Below, piece after piece: positions 28,991 through 37,619 of a stretch of DNA of 64,000 bases. The notes under the pieces are model-generated. The model saw nothing but the letters and a program-made list of their open reading frames with translations. It was not told where the DNA came from and did not search any database. How positions within the stretch are numbered: position 1 is the first letter of the stretch; the number at the start of each line of letters is the position of its first letter. The position numbers and the translations under genes were made by a program. The stretch is from Phycisphaerales bacterium UBA5793. Lineage in GTDB: Bacteria; Planctomycetota; Phycisphaerae; Phycisphaerales; UBA5793. The stretch spans positions 62,001 through 126,000 of the forward strand of contig DIDT01000061.1 in assembly GCA_002418285.1 (NCBI GenBank), read 5' to 3'.

Positions 28991-31879
28991 ATGACCACCA
29001 ACACGCCACCGCAATCGGCGGCAACCAGCGAGTCGGCCGGCGAGCGCTACGACGCCTCCGCCGCCAACGCCATCGAATCTAAGTGGCAGCAGCGCTGGGA
29101 GCAGCGCCGCAGCTTTGTCACGCCCAATCCCGGCGAGCCCGGCTTCGAAAAGTTCCAGGGCCGCGCCAAGCAGTACATCCTTGACATGTTCCCCTATCCC
29201 AGCGGCGTCGGCCTGCACGTCGGCCACCCCCTGGGCTACATCGCCACTGACATCTACGCCCGCTACCTTCGCGCCAAGGGATTCCACGTTCTGCACGCCA
29301 TGGGCTACGACGCCTTCGGCCTGCCCGCTGAGCAGTTTGCCGTCGAGCACGGCGTCCATCCGCGCATCACCACCGAACGCAACGTCGCCACCATGCGCGC
29401 CCAACTCAAACGTCTCGGCCTCGCACATGATCCCACCAGATCGGTCTCAACGACCGATGTGGCCTTCTACCGCTGGACGCAGTGGATCTTCCTGCAGATC
29501 TACAACTCGTGGTACGACCCGATGGCAACCAATCCCGCGGGAACCAGCGGCAAAGCGCGTCCAATCGATGATTTGATTGCTGAGTTCGCCAGCGGCAAGC
29601 GAGCGCTGCCGCAGGGTTGCAGCGGAACCTGGCAACGGCTGAGCGAAGATGATCGACATGCGATCATCGACGGCTATCGCCTCGCATACCTCGCCGAAGT
29701 GCCCGTCAATTGGTGCCCCGCCCTGGGCACGGTGCTGGCTAATGAAGAAGTCACCGCCGACGGCCGCAGTGAGCGTGGCAACCATCCGGTCTACAAGCGG
29801 CCGATGAAGCAGTGGATGATGCGCATCACCGCCTACGCTGAGCGCCTGCTCGACGATCTCGAGCCGCTCTCCTGGCCTGAGTCAACGAAGTTGATGCAGC
29901 GCAACTGGATCGGCCGCAGCGAAGGCGCCTACATCGACTTCCCCGCCAACGGCGAAACCATTCGCGTCTTCACCACCCGGCCCGACACGCTCTTTGGCGC
30001 GACATACATGGTCCTCGCGCCCGAGCATCCGCTGGTGGCGAAACTGACCACGGATGCATGGCCCGGCGGCACGCATGAAATGTGGAAGGGCGACAATCCC
30101 TCCGCCACGCCGCGCGAGGCCGTTGCCGCCTATCGCCGTTTTGCGGAAGGCAAGTCGGAAGTCCAGCGCCAGGCGGACGCCAAAGAAAAGACCGGCGTCT
30201 TTATCGGCGCCTACGCGACCAATCCCGCGACCGGCAAACCAATCCCCATCTTCATCGCCGACTACGTGCTCATGGCCTACGGCACCGGCGCCATCATGGC
30301 CGTGCCGGCGCAGGATGAGCGCGACTGGGAATTCGCCAAGGCGTTCGAACTGCCCATCGTCCGCACCGTGCGCCCGCCCGATGACTTCGGCGACGAAGCG
30401 TTCGTTGGCGACGGTCCCGCCATGAACAGCGGTTTCCTCGATGGCCTGCATGTTGCCGACGCCAAGAAGGAGATGATCGCCTGGCTCGAACAAAACGGTC
30501 ACGGCCAGGGCACAACCAATTACAAGCTCCGCGACTGGCTCTTTTCGCGCCAGCGCTACTGGGGCGAACCCTTCCCGATCGTCTACGACATCGATGGCCA
30601 TCCCATCGCGCTGCCCGAAAGCGAACTGCCCGTCGAGTTGCCGCCGCTTGATGACTTCACGCCGGCCGCCAGCGACGATCCCAACGCCCCGCCGCAACCG
30701 CCCCTGGGTCGCGCCAAGGACTGGATCGACGTCGAGATCAACGGCAAGACCTATCGCCGCGAACTGAACACCATGCCCCAGTGGGCGGGGTCGTGCTGGT
30801 ACTACCTGCGCTACCTCGATCCGAACGATGATCAGTGTTTCGTTGATCCGAACATCGAGCGCTACTGGATGCTCAGTGCGCGCGGGGGGGGAGCCTGCAC
30901 GGCGACGCACTTCAATCCAGCGATCCACCACATCGGCGGCGTCGATCTCTACGTCGGCGGCGTCGAGCACGCCGTCCTCCACCTGCTCTACGCGCGATTC
31001 TGGCACAAGGTCCTCTTCGATCTCGGCCACGTCAGCACGCCCGAGCCATTCGGCCGCCTGTTCAACCAGGGCTACATCCAGGCCTTCGCCTACACCGACC
31101 AACGCGGCGTCTACGTTCCGGCCGAAGAAGTGGAAGAACGCAACGGACAGTACTTTTACAAGGGTAAGGAAGTCAGCCGCTCCTACGGCAAGATGGGTAA
31201 GAGCCTCAAGAATGCGCTCACGCCCGACGACATCTTTGCCGAGTACGGCTGCGACACGTTGCGCCTCTACGAAATGTACATGGGGCCTCTCGAGCAGAGC
31301 AAGCCGTGGAACACGCGCGACATCATTGGCTCGCACCGTTTCCTGCAGCGCGTCTGGCGCAACTTCGTCGATGCGGAAACAGGGCAGTGGAAGGTCGTCG
31401 ACGAGCCGCCTTCCGATGACATCCGTCGTGCCATGCACAAGACAATCGCCAAGGTCGATGAAGACATGCACGCCCTGCGGTTCAACACTTCGATCGCCGC
31501 ATTGATCGAATTCAACAATGCATTGGTGCCATTGACAAACTTGCCGCGAGAGGTGGCTGAAGCACTGGTGAAAATGCTCGCGCCCTTCGTGCCGCATCTC
31601 GCCGCCGAGTTGTGGGAACGACTGGGGTACCAGAGCGACGTGATGTACGAACCTTTCCCTTCGGTCGATCCGAAGTGGCTCGTCGATGACGAGATCGAGA
31701 TGCCGGTGCAGATCATGGGCAAGTTGCGCGCCACCGTCATGGTCCCCAACGGCGCTGATGAAGACACCGCCAAAGCCGCCGCGCTCGCCAACGAACGCAT
31801 CGCCGAGCTTCTCGCCGGCAAGACGATCCGCAAGGTGATCTACGTGCCCAATCGCCTGCTCAATTTCGTAGCGAATTAG
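28991..31879 (+). CDS. leuS: Leucine--tRNA ligase
   Basis: Class I synthetase charging tRNA(Leu), about 962 aa. The HIGH-type motif is PYPSGVGLHVGHPLGY (near residue 67), followed by HAMGYDAFGLPAEQFA. The editing domain contains TTRPDTLFGATYMVLAPEHP. The KMSKS loop is KMGKSLKN (near 735), with Gly for the first Ser. The C-terminal tRNA-binding domain ends KVIYVPNRLLNFV. An insert of about 50 residues (near 190-240) is AT-richer and poorly conserved. ATG 28991 is preceded by GGAAAGG about 8 nt upstream. Confidence 0.96.
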   Translation: MTTNTPPQSAATSESAGERYDASAANAIESKWQQRWEQRRSFVTPNPGEPGFEKFQGRAKQYILDMFPYPSGVGLHVGHPLGYIATDIYARYLRAKGFHVLHAMGYDAFGLPAEQFAVEHGVHPRITTERNVATMRAQLKRLGLAHDPTRSVSTTDVAFYRWTQWIFLQIYNSWYDPMATNPAGTSGKARPIDDLIAEFASGKRALPQGCSGTWQRLSEDDRHAIIDGYRLAYLAEVPVNWCPALGTVLANEEVTADGRSERGNHPVYKRPMKQWMMRITAYAERLLDDLEPLSWPESTKLMQRNWIGRSEGAYIDFPANGETIRVFTTRPDTLFGATYMVLAPEHPLVAKLTTDAWPGGTHEMWKGDNPSATPREAVAAYRRFAEGKSEVQRQADAKEKTGVFIGAYATNPATGKPIPIFIADYVLMAYGTGAIMAVPAQDERDWEFAKAFELPIVRTVRPPDDFGDEAFVGDGPAMNSGFLDGLHVADAKKEMIAWLEQNGHGQGTTNYKLRDWLFSRQRYWGEPFPIVYDIDGHPIALPESELPVELPPLDDFTPAASDDPNAPPQPPLGRAKDWIDVEINGKTYRRELNTMPQWAGSCWYYLRYLDPNDDQCFVDPNIERYWMLSARGGGACTATHFNPAIHHIGGVDLYVGGVEHAVLHLLYARFWHKVLFDLGHVSTPEPFGRLFNQGYIQAFAYTDQRGVYVPAEEVEERNGQYFYKGKEVSRSYGKMGKSLKNALTPDDIFAEYGCDTLRLYEMYMGPLEQSKPWNTRDIIGSHRFLQRVWRNFVDAETGQWKVVDEPPSDDIRRAMHKTIAKVDEDMHALRFNTSIAALIEFNNALVPLTNLPREVAEALVKMLAPFVPHLAAELWERLGYQSDVMYEPFPSVDPKWLVDDEIEMPVQIMGKLRATVMVPNGADEDTAKAAALANERIAELLAGKTIRKVIYVPNRLLNFVAN

Positions 31880-31935
31880 GTGGGCCGGATCGAGGCACGG
31901 CGCTGACCCGGCGCGTGCGCTGTCTCAAGACCCGG

Positions 31936-32892
31936 TCACGCAGCGATGCAGAGGATCTCGAAGATGATGTGCGCCGCGAGCAAGGCGGTGATCCCCGTCG
32001 GGTCCATCGCGGGCAGCACCTCAACGACATCGGCACCCACCAGATTCACGCCGCGACAGGCGCGCACCAGTTCCAATGCCTCGGCCGAAGTAAAACCGCC
32101 AATCGAAGGGGTGCCGGTGCCCGGTGCGTATGCGGGATCGACGGCGTCGATGTCGAACGTCAAGTAGACCGGATCGCCCGAATGGCGCAGCCGTTCGATG
32201 AACGTCCTGATGCGCTCAACCCCGTTGCGCTGTCGCCAGTCCGCATACGTGACCAGTTCAATTCCGTGATTGCGGCCGTAATCGAGATCAGTCGCGGTGT
32301 TGAGCGGACCCTTGATGCCGACGGAGAGCATCCGCGCAGGGTCAATCAGATTTTCCTCCACAGCGCGGATAAACGGCGATGCGTGGGTGTACTTCTCGCC
32401 CCAGGCGACATCGACGGTGTCAAGGTGGGAGTCGAAGTGGAGGACCGCCAGGGGTCGATTGTTCCCGTGCTTTTTCTGAGACGCACGAATATTGGCCAGC
32501 GCAATCGAGTGGTCACCTCCGACCGCCAGCAGCCTGGTGTGCGCGTCCCCGAGCCCGAGGGCAAACTCGCACGCCGCGTCCTGGGTTTCCTTGGTGGAGT
32601 ACGGCCGAACCGGAGCGTCGCCCGCATCACAGAGGCTCACCCGCTCGGCAAGGTTGAGGTCGTGCTCGAGGTGGTAGGGTTTGACATACGCGGACTGTTC
32701 GCGGATCGCCCGAGGTCCGAATCGGGTTCCCGGACGATATGTCACACCGCCGTCAAAGGGGATGCCGTACAGTGCCCAATCGGGAGACGAATTCAGGGCA
32801 TCCAAAAGCGGAAAACGACAGAATGTGGAAATCCCGGCGAAGCGGGGAAACTGGCGAGCATTTGGCAGGCGAGTTTTGGGGGTGTCGGGCAT
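31936..32892 (-). CDS. Ureohydrolase (arginase/agmatinase family)
   Basis: Mn-dependent hydrolase releasing urea from arginine, agmatine or a related guanidino compound, 318 aa. Metal motifs are LAVGGDHSIALAN, HFDSHLDT (the usual DAHxD with Ser for Ala) and TFDIDAVDPAYAPGTGTP. Substrate specificity cannot be read from these motifs. The downstream succinyltransferase-pathway genes (34.9-41.6 kb) make arginase activity an attractive possibility, because it would supply ornithine. A -10-like TAATCT lies 5 nt before the ATG and no Shine-Dalgarno is seen. Convergent with leuS. Confidence 0.9.
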   Translation of the reverse strand: MPDTPKTRLPNARQFPRFAGISTFCRFPLLDALNSSPDWALYGIPFDGGVTYRPGTRFGPRAIREQSAYVKPYHLEHDLNLAERVSLCDAGDAPVRPYSTKETQDAACEFALGLGDAHTRLLAVGGDHSIALANIRASQKKHGNNRPLAVLHFDSHLDTVDVAWGEKYTHASPFIRAVEENLIDPARMLSVGIKGPLNTATDLDYGRNHGIELVTYADWRQRNGVERIRTFIERLRHSGDPVYLTFDIDAVDPAYAPGTGTPSIGGFTSAEALELVRACRGVNLVGADVVEVLPAMDPTGITALLAAHIIFEILCIAA

Positions 32893-33211
32893 GAGAAAGA
32901 TTAGCGCGTCGCCGACCGGGGAAAGCCTCGCCTACTTGTTGGGCTTTCCACGGAGGATGTTCAGGAGCAAATCGGTGGATTTCCCCGAACTGGTTTTGTC
33001 AACGGACATTTTCATCCGATTAGTGTAAAATTTCTTGACTTTTGGAATTGCGGATGCACACTTTCATGTTGATATTGTACAATCTTGGGCACCCATAGTG
33101 TATTTTGCCGCCTGCTGACAGCAGGCGCTTTGAGCCGATTCTTTGCCCGGTCTGCTTGGGGAAGAAGAAAGACGACCGGCAACACGACAAACCGAGAGAG
33201 GGAGACAGATC
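32893..33211. other. 319-bp divergent region upstream of the haloperoxidase-like gene
   Basis: An AT-rich stretch (33000-33110) unlike the surrounding DNA. It contains a perfect 10-bp palindrome ATTGTACAAT (33074-33083) whose TACAAT could serve as a -10, with TGCACA 17 nt upstream. An 8-bp perfect hairpin with a 3-nt loop (CGCCTGCT/AGCAGGCG, 33109-33127) would fall in the leader RNA. Confidence 0.45.
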
Positions 33212-34777
33212 ATGAAGAGGATGCTTTTCTGCTTTGCCACGGCTGCAGGTCTCGCCGCACCGTGCTTCGCTGGCACAGACTTGGTCCTGGTGTGGAACCG
33301 AGTCGCGCTCGACACCATTCGTGAAACGAGCACGAATCCTCCCATGGCCACGCGCGCGCTGGCAATGATGCATGTTGCGATCTACGACTGCGTGAACGCG
33401 ATCGACCGGGCGCATGCTCCGTATTACGTCGAGATTGATCCGCCGGCCAACACGTCACGCGAGGCCGCCGCCGCAACAGCAGCGTATCACGTGCTCGCGA
33501 GCCTCTATCCCGACCAGATCGAGTACTTCGACTTCCAGCTCTATGAGTCGCTCAAGAAGGTCCCGGACAGCCAGGCCAAGATCGACGGCATCACGCTCGG
33601 CGAGTACGTTGCAGACCAGATCATCGCGCTCCGTGCTGATGATGGCTGGGATCGTCACGTCGAATACACTCCCGGCACCAACCCCGGCGAGTGGCGGCCC
33701 ACTCCGCCCAACTACGCTCCGGCTCTTCTTCCTCAGTGGCCGCAGGTCACGCCCTGGACCATGAGCAGCGGTTCGCAGTTCCGCGCTCCAGCGCCTCCCG
33801 AACTCACCAGCATCCAGTACGCCACCGACGTCAACGAGGTCAAGGACCTCGGACGCGTGGACAGCCCCAACCGTACGGCAGACCAATCCGAGATTGCTCT
33901 GTTCTGGTCTGACAACCCGGGCACCTGCACGCCTCCGGGACACTGGAACATGATCGCGGAGAACTGCTCGGAAGCACTGGGCTATGGCTTGGGCAAGAAC
34001 GCGCTACTCTTCGCCAAGCTCAATGTGACGCTGGCGGACGCCGCGATTCTTTGCTGGGACAACAAGTACAACTACAGCCTCTGGCGTCCCTATCACGCCA
34101 TTACCCTCGCTGATCAGGACGGCAACGAACTCACCGAGCCGGATCCCACCTGGACCAGCTTCGTCGTGACGCCTCCGTTCCCCGAATACACCTCCGGCCA
34201 CAGCACCTTTAGTGCCGCAGCCGCCAAGGTGCTTGCCTACGAGTTCGGCACGGACAACATGAGCTTTGCTGACGTCTCCGACAGCCTGCCAGGCGTGCCG
34301 CGCTACTACACCTCCTTCTCCGAGGCGGCTGCAGAGGCCGGTCGCAGCCGGATCTACGGCGGCATCCACTACGAGTTCTCGAATCAGGCCGGACAGCAGA
34401 CCGGTCGGAACCTCGCCGACTTCGTCCAGGATACCTTCTTCCTCCCGGAGAACACCGGCCCCATTCTCGCTCTGCCGACCTACTACCGCACCGAATACAT
34501 CAATGTCTTCGAAGCGTTCAACTTCACCCCCGGATCACTGGTGAAGTTCATGTGGAGCACCAATCTCGGCGCGCGGCGCATCAAGAACTGCCCGGGCGTC
34601 TACATCGAACTGGCCCAGCCGAAGGGCTTCGGACGCCGTATGGCGGACGCCAACGGCTACGCGGTCTGCGATCGTCGAGTTCCCAAGGGCTTCCGGGGCA
34701 CGACGCGATTCGGGCAGGCGTACCAGAAGGCCACCTGCACCACCTCGAACGTGGTCGAAGGATACTTCCCGCGGTAA
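33212..34777 (+). CDS. Exported vanadium-haloperoxidase / PAP2-fold protein with C-terminal module
   Basis: Secreted protein of about 521 aa. The ATG at 33212 has GAGAGGGAG upstream and gives a signal peptide (MLFCFATAAGLAAPCFA). The vanadate/phosphate-binding triad of the haloperoxidase-acid phosphatase fold is visible as KYNYSLWRP (KX6RP), EYTSGHS (PSGH with Thr for Pro) and SRIYGGIHY (SRX5H). It could oxidise halides with peroxide or hydrolyse phosphoesters; the sequence does not decide. The final ~85 residues (LVKFMWSTNLGARR ... MADANGYAVCDRRVPKG ... CTTSNVVEGYF) match the C-terminal module of four other exported proteins here. Confidence 0.88.
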   Translation: MKRMLFCFATAAGLAAPCFAGTDLVLVWNRVALDTIRETSTNPPMATRALAMMHVAIYDCVNAIDRAHAPYYVEIDPPANTSREAAAATAAYHVLASLYPDQIEYFDFQLYESLKKVPDSQAKIDGITLGEYVADQIIALRADDGWDRHVEYTPGTNPGEWRPTPPNYAPALLPQWPQVTPWTMSSGSQFRAPAPPELTSIQYATDVNEVKDLGRVDSPNRTADQSEIALFWSDNPGTCTPPGHWNMIAENCSEALGYGLGKNALLFAKLNVTLADAAILCWDNKYNYSLWRPYHAITLADQDGNELTEPDPTWTSFVVTPPFPEYTSGHSTFSAAAAKVLAYEFGTDNMSFADVSDSLPGVPRYYTSFSEAAAEAGRSRIYGGIHYEFSNQAGQQTGRNLADFVQDTFFLPENTGPILALPTYYRTEYINVFEAFNFTPGSLVKFMWSTNLGARRIKNCPGVYIELAQPKGFGRRMADANGYAVCDRRVPKGFRGTTRFGQAYQKATCTTSNVVEGYFPR

Positions 34778-34808
34778 CACGCGATTTGATCACCAGGCCT
34801 GTGCCTCA

Positions 34809-34837
34809 GACCCCGGCGAGACATCGCCGGGGTCTTT
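34809..34837 (+). terminator. Intrinsic terminator after the haloperoxidase-like gene
   Basis: A perfect 11-bp stem GACCCCGGCGA / TCGCCGGGGTC with a GACA loop followed by TTTCGTTG, 31 bp past the stop. There is no T tract on the other strand, so it is oriented for the plus-strand gene. Confidence 0.85.
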
Positions 34838-34862
34838 CGTTGCGCCGTCCCGCAATCTTCCG

Positions 34863-36389
34863 CTACTTGATCCACGCGTCGTCGAACTGCATGCCCGCGG
34901 GGATCGCCGCGTCGCTCGACGATTCAACCATCGCCGCAACGGGATAGGCGCAGTAGTCCACGCTGAACGCGCCGGCGGGGCGGTGGTTGCCACTGTGGCC
35001 CAGTCCGCCGAAGGCGAGCTTGCTCGACGCCCCGGCCGTTCCGGTGTTCCAGTTGATGCAGCCCGCCCGCACGGCGCCGAAGAACCGCTCGGCGTCCTCG
35101 CCTCGCTGAGTGAAGATCGCGGCAGCCAGACCGTACTGCGTCCCGTTCGCCTGGGCGATGGCGTCGGACAGGTCCCGGCAGACGCTCAGTTGAACGATCG
35201 GGCCGAAGACTTCGCAGTCGTGCTCCGTATGCCCGGCCCGGTAGTTCCCACCATCAACTTCCACGAGACCCGGCGACACAAAGTGTCCCGGCAGCTCGGA
35301 CCGCCGCGACTCGAGCAGCACTGTTCCTCCGCGCTTCGCCAGCCGCGACTGGAAATCGAGCACCGCCTGCACCGTCTGCCTGTTGATCACCGGCCCCATG
35401 AACACGCCTGGTTCGGTTCGTCCCGGACCAAACGTGAGACTCCGCGCGACTTCGACGAACGCCTTGCGGAACCGGTCGGCAACCTTCTCATGCACGATCA
35501 CCCGGCGCGTACACGTGCAACGCTGACCCGTGGTCGCAAAGCCCGCGCGAGTGCATTCGATCACCGCCTGGCGCAGCGCAGCGTCATCCATCACCACCGC
35601 TGGGTTGTTGCCGCCCATCTCCAGCGCGATGATGCGGCCTGGACGGTCGAGATTCGCTTCCAGGATCCGCCGCCCCACACCCCACGAACCCGTGAACAGA
35701 ATGCCGTCGAGATCATCGTGAATGACCAGTCGCGCCGCGACATCCGCCGCCCCCTGCACGAGGTTGAACACGCCCGGCGGCAGTCCAACTTCGTCCCACA
35801 CCTCAGCGAGAACCTGCCCCACAGCCGGCGTCTTGTCGCTCGGCTTGAACACGATCGTATTGCCCGCCGCCAATGCGGGAATGAAATGCCCGTTGGGCAG
35901 GTGGGCCGGGAAGTTGAACGGGCCGACGACGGCCATCACGCCGTGCGGCTTGAATCGGTTGATCCCTCTTCGCGTCGCGCTGACCGGAACTTCAAAGTCC
36001 GTGATGCGTCCGAGCGCGCCGCTGGGGTCGAGCGTGATGTCCACCTTGCCGATGAGCGCGTTGGCTTCGAAGGTGGACTCCGCCATCGTCTTGCCGCTCT
36101 CGTCGCAGATGAGCCCGGCGATCCGCTCGAGATTGGCCTTCACGACCTGCTGGTACCGCCGCAGGGACTCGTGCCGATCGCTCGCGGGCAGCGCAGCCCA
36201 GCCGGGCAAGGCGCTTCGAGCGGCAGCGACAGCCTGGTCGACGTGCTCGATCTTCGATTGCGCCTGCCAGATGATCTCACCGGGCGCCGCCGGGTTGGTC
36301 GAGGTGATTCCTCCAGCGGAGTCCAGATCCACCCAACGCCCGTCAATGAAGTCTGCTGGAGGATGCTTGAGCAATGTTGAATGAGGCAT
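34863..36389 (-). CDS. astD: Succinylglutamate-semialdehyde dehydrogenase (AstD)
   Basis: NAD-dependent aldehyde dehydrogenase oxidising N-succinylglutamate 5-semialdehyde to N-succinylglutamate, 508 aa. ALDH landmarks are FNFPAHLPNGHFIPALAAGN, FTGSWGVGRRI, ALEMGGNNPAVV (catalytic Glu) and ATTGQRCTCTRRV (catalytic Cys). FNFPxHLPNGHxxPALxAGN and the GxxC context follow AstD rather than generic betaine-type ALDHs. The start region has TACGAT 5 nt upstream and no Shine-Dalgarno. AstA and an AstC-like transaminase are encoded 1.2-4 kb away on the same strand. Confidence 0.9.
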   Translation of the reverse strand: MPHSTLLKHPPADFIDGRWVDLDSAGGITSTNPAAPGEIIWQAQSKIEHVDQAVAAARSALPGWAALPASDRHESLRRYQQVVKANLERIAGLICDESGKTMAESTFEANALIGKVDITLDPSGALGRITDFEVPVSATRRGINRFKPHGVMAVVGPFNFPAHLPNGHFIPALAAGNTIVFKPSDKTPAVGQVLAEVWDEVGLPPGVFNLVQGAADVAARLVIHDDLDGILFTGSWGVGRRILEANLDRPGRIIALEMGGNNPAVVMDDAALRQAVIECTRAGFATTGQRCTCTRRVIVHEKVADRFRKAFVEVARSLTFGPGRTEPGVFMGPVINRQTVQAVLDFQSRLAKRGGTVLLESRRSELPGHFVSPGLVEVDGGNYRAGHTEHDCEVFGPIVQLSVCRDLSDAIAQANGTQYGLAAAIFTQRGEDAERFFGAVRAGCINWNTGTAGASSKLAFGGLGHSGNHRPAGAFSVDYCAYPVAAMVESSSDAAIPAGMQFDDAWIK

Positions 36390-36471
36390 GGGTCATCGTA
36401 TGGCGCATCGTCGCACGCGGTGCCGCCGCGCGGATCGATTCAGCCGGAGCGGATCGGGGATATGCTCAATC

Positions 36472-36990
36472 GTGGTCGCACCGCCGGATCATCCCCAGTT
36501 AATCTTCTCCGCGACGGATCGGAAGCGCGAAATCTATCTGTTGACGCTCAACGGCCCGGCCAAACTGCCCGGAAGTTTCGTTGGCATCAAACCTGGTTTC
36601 GCCGCACTGCTCGTCTGGCACGCCGACGGCCTTCCGGCGGCCACGATTTCAACCGTGCTGGAGTTCCTCTATCGAGTCGGGTGTGTCTCCCTGAGCGCCT
36701 GGGGCCGCGACTGCGAGCGCGTGCACGACATCATGGATGAGATCGTCGTCGGGCTGGAAATCGATGAGGGCCCCAACCCGTTCCTCGGTGGTCCGGATGA
36801 CCCGGTGATGACGACGTGGCACACGAAATCGTTTCGGGAGGCGTTGTTCTATCTCGTGTGCTGCACCCACCCGCGCGGCTCATACGAGAGCTTCGCCCAG
36901 TCCGTCGTCATCACCATCGGAGCCGAGGAAGCGACTCTCGCGCACGTCCGTACGGCGCTCGAAGATCCGTTCGGACTACCTTCTGATTAG
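36472..36990 (+). CDS. Hypothetical protein, about 172 aa
   Basis: Not recognised. The frame is open from ATG 36388, but that start would overlap the divergent astD start. The conserved-looking sequence begins at a GTG at 36472 (VVAPPDHPQLIFSATD). The protein is acidic, with mixed alpha/beta features, VCCTHPRGSYESFAQSVVI near the C-terminus and no signal peptide or membrane span. It sits opposite in direction within the ast cluster. Start and function are uncertain. Confidence 0.5.
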   Translation: MVAPPDHPQLIFSATDRKREIYLLTLNGPAKLPGSFVGIKPGFAALLVWHADGLPAATISTVLEFLYRVGCVSLSAWGRDCERVHDIMDEIVVGLEIDEGPNPFLGGPDDPVMTTWHTKSFREALFYLVCCTHPRGSYESFAQSVVITIGAEEATLAHVRTALEDPFGLPSD

Positions 36991-37048
36991 CTGCGCAGCG
37001 GTGACAGTTTTATGTTGGGCGCTGCTCGTGCCCCTTGCCGCACAATCC

Positions 37049-37582
37049 TCACGGTTCCACGAAGAACGGCGCGGCGTCGACATAGAGCCAGCGCACGTCG
37101 ACTCGCTTGGCCACTGACGCGTCCCAGCCGGCCGCATCGGCACGCTGGACCAGCATCTCCACAAGAGCCGCCGGCACCCCGGCAGCGTAGACCTTCTCGA
37201 TCTGCTCATCGTCCAGACTGCACAGCAGTACGGGATCGATGTACTGTGGAAAGCCGAGCTGGTCCGGCGCTGCAATCTGCAATTGCATCATCGGTTGACC
37301 ATCGAGCGGAGGAGCGCAGAACGCAATAACCAGCACCATATCCGTGCGGCCAGCAACAGGGCGCTTCACGCAGAATGCAGCACCGCTCAGGGGAGCGCCA
37401 TCGGTCATTGTCATGATCGCCCCGGCGAACCACGGATCCTGATCGTCTCCGGCAAAGTTCTGCAGGAACCGCGCGTTGGCGGGATCGGCCATGTCCTTGG
37501 CGGAGAGTTGCGAGCGGTTCGCCGCGGGCTTGCACGTGGCGAGCGCCAGGATGATGATCAGAACTGGAAGTCGCTTCAGCAT
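37049..37582 (-). CDS. Small exported protein of unknown function in the ast cluster
   Basis: About 177 aa from the ATG at 37582, which has GGAG 8 nt upstream. A hydrophobic N-terminus (LPVLIIILALATC) looks like a signal peptide. The Cys resembles a lipobox but is preceded by Thr, so lipidation is doubtful. The remainder is acidic, without recognised motifs (AKDMADPANARFLQNFAGDD, DPVLLCSLDDEQIEKVYAAG). It lies 37 bp after astA on the same strand and is probably co-transcribed. A role in the pathway is not evident. Confidence 0.6.
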   Translation of the reverse strand: MLKRLPVLIIILALATCKPAANRSQLSAKDMADPANARFLQNFAGDDQDPWFAGAIMTMTDGAPLSGAAFCVKRPVAGRTDMVLVIAFCAPPLDGQPMMQLQIAAPDQLGFPQYIDPVLLCSLDDEQIEKVYAAGVPAALVEMLVQRADAAGWDASVAKRVDVRWLYVDAAPFFVEP

Positions 37583-37619
37583 CGAGCGATCTCCACGAGT
37601 GGGAGGCAATGCTCTGACG

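Noticed and set aside
29882..31597. A 571-codon minus-strand frame inside leuS
   Set aside because: Antisense shadow of a strongly conserved gene; no signature, no ribosome site.
37049..37582. Lipoprotein call for the small exported protein in the ast cluster
   Set aside because: The Cys in LALATC is preceded by Thr, which does not fit the Gly/Ala/Ser preference of the lipobox; left as a generic exported protein.
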